Shown: one piece after another, positions 62,680 through 64,000 of the stretch
Numbering within the stretch: position 1 is the first letter of the stretch
Layout: every line of letters begins with the position of its first letter
From: Marivirga arenosa
GTDB taxonomy: Bacteria > Bacteroidota > Bacteroidia > Cytophagales > Cyclobacteriaceae
DNA length: 64,000 nt
Direction of reading: 5' to 3'
NCBI RefSeq assembly: GCF_030503875.2
Contig: NZ_CP129968.2
Location: 1,762,001 to 1,826,000 of the forward strand
Notes under the pieces: generated by a model
Seen by the model: the letters and a program-made list of their open reading frames with translations, nothing else
Databases searched by the model: none
Told to the model about the DNA's origin: nothing
Program-made: the position numbers and the translations under genes

Positions 62680-64000
62680 CTATTCCGTTAGATTAAAAGT
62701 TGAAATGTAGAAATTTGGATCAACCATAATATCTGTGTTTTCAGGGAGATTTTCTAATGTTTCATAGCTTTTGGAATTAGGAACCAGCCATTCTTCTTCT
62801 CCATTGATAAAAATGCGAAGAGGCATTTTAAAATCTTCAACTGTATTTTCCCATTTATAAAGGAGCTTGTTGTCCAGTATTCTGTAGGTAAAAGTAGGAA
62901 TTAGTGTAGTTCTTAAATATTGGTCAAATACAAAGCTCAAAGTATCGCCATAAGCCTTTTCGATATAGTCTTCAATTTGCTGTGTGCTTACCGTTTGATG
63001 GTAGAATACCTCATTTAAACCTCTTAATGTATTACGCCATTTCTTATCGTCATCAAACAATTGGCGGATGGTATGAAGCATATTGGCTCCTTTATAATAC
63101 ATATCTCCAGAACCTTCATGAGACACACCATATTGCCCTATTATGGGTCTATCATTAGATATGGAAGATCTTACCCCTTGCACATAAGCATTGGCAGCTA
63201 ATGAATCGAAATGATAGTCTAAAAATAAATTTTCTGAATAATGGGTAAACCCTTCATGAATCCACATATCCGCTACATCATTATGGGTTATGTTATTAGC
63301 AAACCACTCATGTCCCGATTCATGAATGATAATAAAATCAAATTTTAATCCCCAGCCCGTTTGGCTTAAATCTCTTCCTCTGTAGCCATTTTTAAATTCA
63401 TTCCCATAGGTTACTGAACTCTGATGCTCCATTCCTAAATAAGGAGCTTCAACTAGTTTGTAGCTATCTTCATAAAAGGGATAAGGCCCGAACCAATATT
63501 CAAAGGCCTCAAGCATTCGAGGCACCTCTTTAAACTGCTTTTTGGCTTTTGCCAGATTATAGCTTAATACCCAGTAGCTGCAGTCCAAAACACCTTTTTC
63601 GCCATTGTACTCTTCTTCAAAATTTACATAATCACCAATATTTAAATTTACCCCATAGTTATTGATAGGATTATTCACAAACCAATGGTAAGTTCTACTA
63701 TTACCTAAATCTTCAACTTCTCTCAGACGACCATTTGAAACATCTATTAAAGGTTTTGGAACATTTACACTAATCAGCATGCTATCGGGTTCATCATAGG
63801 GATGCTCTTTGCATGGCCACCAAATACTAGCACCTATTCCTTGATTTGAGGTAGCAATAAAATGTTGATTATTTTTATCCTTTTTCCAGGAAAATCCGCC
63901 ATCCCAAGGTGCATTTTTTGCTTTCCTTGGTTTACCTGAAAAATATACAACTAAATCTTGATAGCTATCTTTTGGTTGTGGGTCATGTAATTCAATAAAA
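62680..64000 (-). CDS. M1 family zinc aminopeptidase, C-terminal part (cut by window edge)
   Basis: Minus-strand frame open from base 64000 down to the stop at 62680, 440 codons visible; an internal ATG at 63780 is not the true start, because the upstream codons encode conserved M1 sequence (SNQGIGASIWWPCKEHP). Substrate-binding GMEHQ (GAMEN equivalent) in PYLGMEHQSSVTYGNEF, and the zinc site HESGHEWFANN with the third ligand Glu in WIHEGFTHYSE. Bacteroidota relatives are exported peptidases anchored or secreted in the envelope. N-terminus outside the window. Confidence 0.92.
   Translation of the reverse strand, partial: FIELHDPQPKDSYQDLVVYFSGKPRKAKNAPWDGGFSWKKDKNNQHFIATSNQGIGASIWWPCKEHPYDEPDSMLISVNVPKPLIDVSNGRLREVEDLGNSRTYHWFVNNPINNYGVNLNIGDYVNFEEEYNGEKGVLDCSYWVLSYNLAKAKKQFKEVPRMLEAFEYWFGPYPFYEDSYKLVEAPYLGMEHQSSVTYGNEFKNGYRGRDLSQTGWGLKFDFIIIHESGHEWFANNITHNDVADMWIHEGFTHYSENLFLDYHFDSLAANAYVQGVRSSISNDRPIIGQYGVSHEGSGDMYYKGANMLHTIRQLFDDDKKWRNTLRGLNEVFYHQTVSTQQIEDYIEKAYGDTLSFVFDQYLRTTLIPTFTYRILDNKLLYKWENTVEDFKMPLRIFINGEEEWLVPNSKSYETLENLPENTDIMVDPNFYISTFNLTE

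Noticed and set aside
1..64000. tRNA or rRNA genes and insertion sequences
   Set aside because: None of the longer gaps shows a cloverleaf with a TTCnA-type arm, and no transposase-like protein is encoded.

Overview
The window looks like a chromosomal segment of a marine or soil Bacteroidota, most likely Cytophagales (Marivirga-like). The evidence is low GC, standard code, a giant secreted protein with a type IX secretion (T9SS) type A sorting tail, a CarboxypepD_reg/OMP_b-brl outer-membrane barrel, fused E1 alpha/beta and fused CoA-transferase genes, and several Bacteroidota-type promoters (TAnnTTTG at -7, TTG near -33). Both edges cut a gene: an S8 subtilase (left, catalytic Ser missing) and an M1 aminopeptidase (right, N-terminus missing). 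I saw no tRNA, rRNA, transposase or CRISPR array.

Layout. 0-8.3 kb: housekeeping and exported enzymes (M24B aminopeptidase, cyclase, DinB, RidA, TonB-receptor-like barrel). 8.3-13.5 kb: 1714-residue T9SS cargo with DUF11-type and NHL-type repeats. 13.7-22.5 kb: alanine dehydrogenase, fused 2-oxoacid dehydrogenase E1, metF and metH. metH is preceded by a SAM-I riboswitch whose downstream sequence can be folded into a translational ON/OFF switch. 22.5-37.1 kb: glycosyltransferase, DUF3307/SatD pair, secreted unknowns, sdaAB-tolC-hlyD operon, PabC-like enzyme, AMP nucleosidase, amidohydrolase lipoprotein and MazG-like pyrophosphohydrolase.

37.1-46.4 kb is an AT-rich accessory region. It holds a translationally coupled three-gene operon that I read as the anti-phage system Kiwa (KwaA membrane protein, KwaB DUF4868 protein) extended by an unrecognised four-TM protein. 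After it come 12-bp palindromes spaced exactly 28 bp apart. The block is bracketed by 56-bp imperfect direct repeats (44/56 identical by my alignment). Next come a coupled operon of an unknown cytosolic protein, a 7-TM protein, a HisKA_3 kinase and a NarL-type regulator; then a broken Gly-X-Y protein gene with an apparently inverted fragment; then a two-gene operon encoding a stefin-like (cystatin) small protein and an unknown beta-rich protein.

46.5-62.7 kb: CPA2 antiporter; a TetR regulator facing a transglutaminase/acyl-CoA dehydrogenase pair across two perfect palindromic operators; and an aromatic-degradation cluster. That cluster contains a TfdB-like FAD monooxygenase, hydroxyquinol 1,2-dioxygenase, maleylacetate reductase, fused 3-oxoacid CoA-transferase and an IclR regulator. 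Together they would take a phenol or resorcinol through hydroxyquinol, maleylacetate and 3-oxoadipate to 3-oxoadipyl-CoA. The cluster is flanked by two paralogous pairs of MhqO-like ring-cleaving dioxygenase and MhqD-like hydrolase, in opposite gene order.
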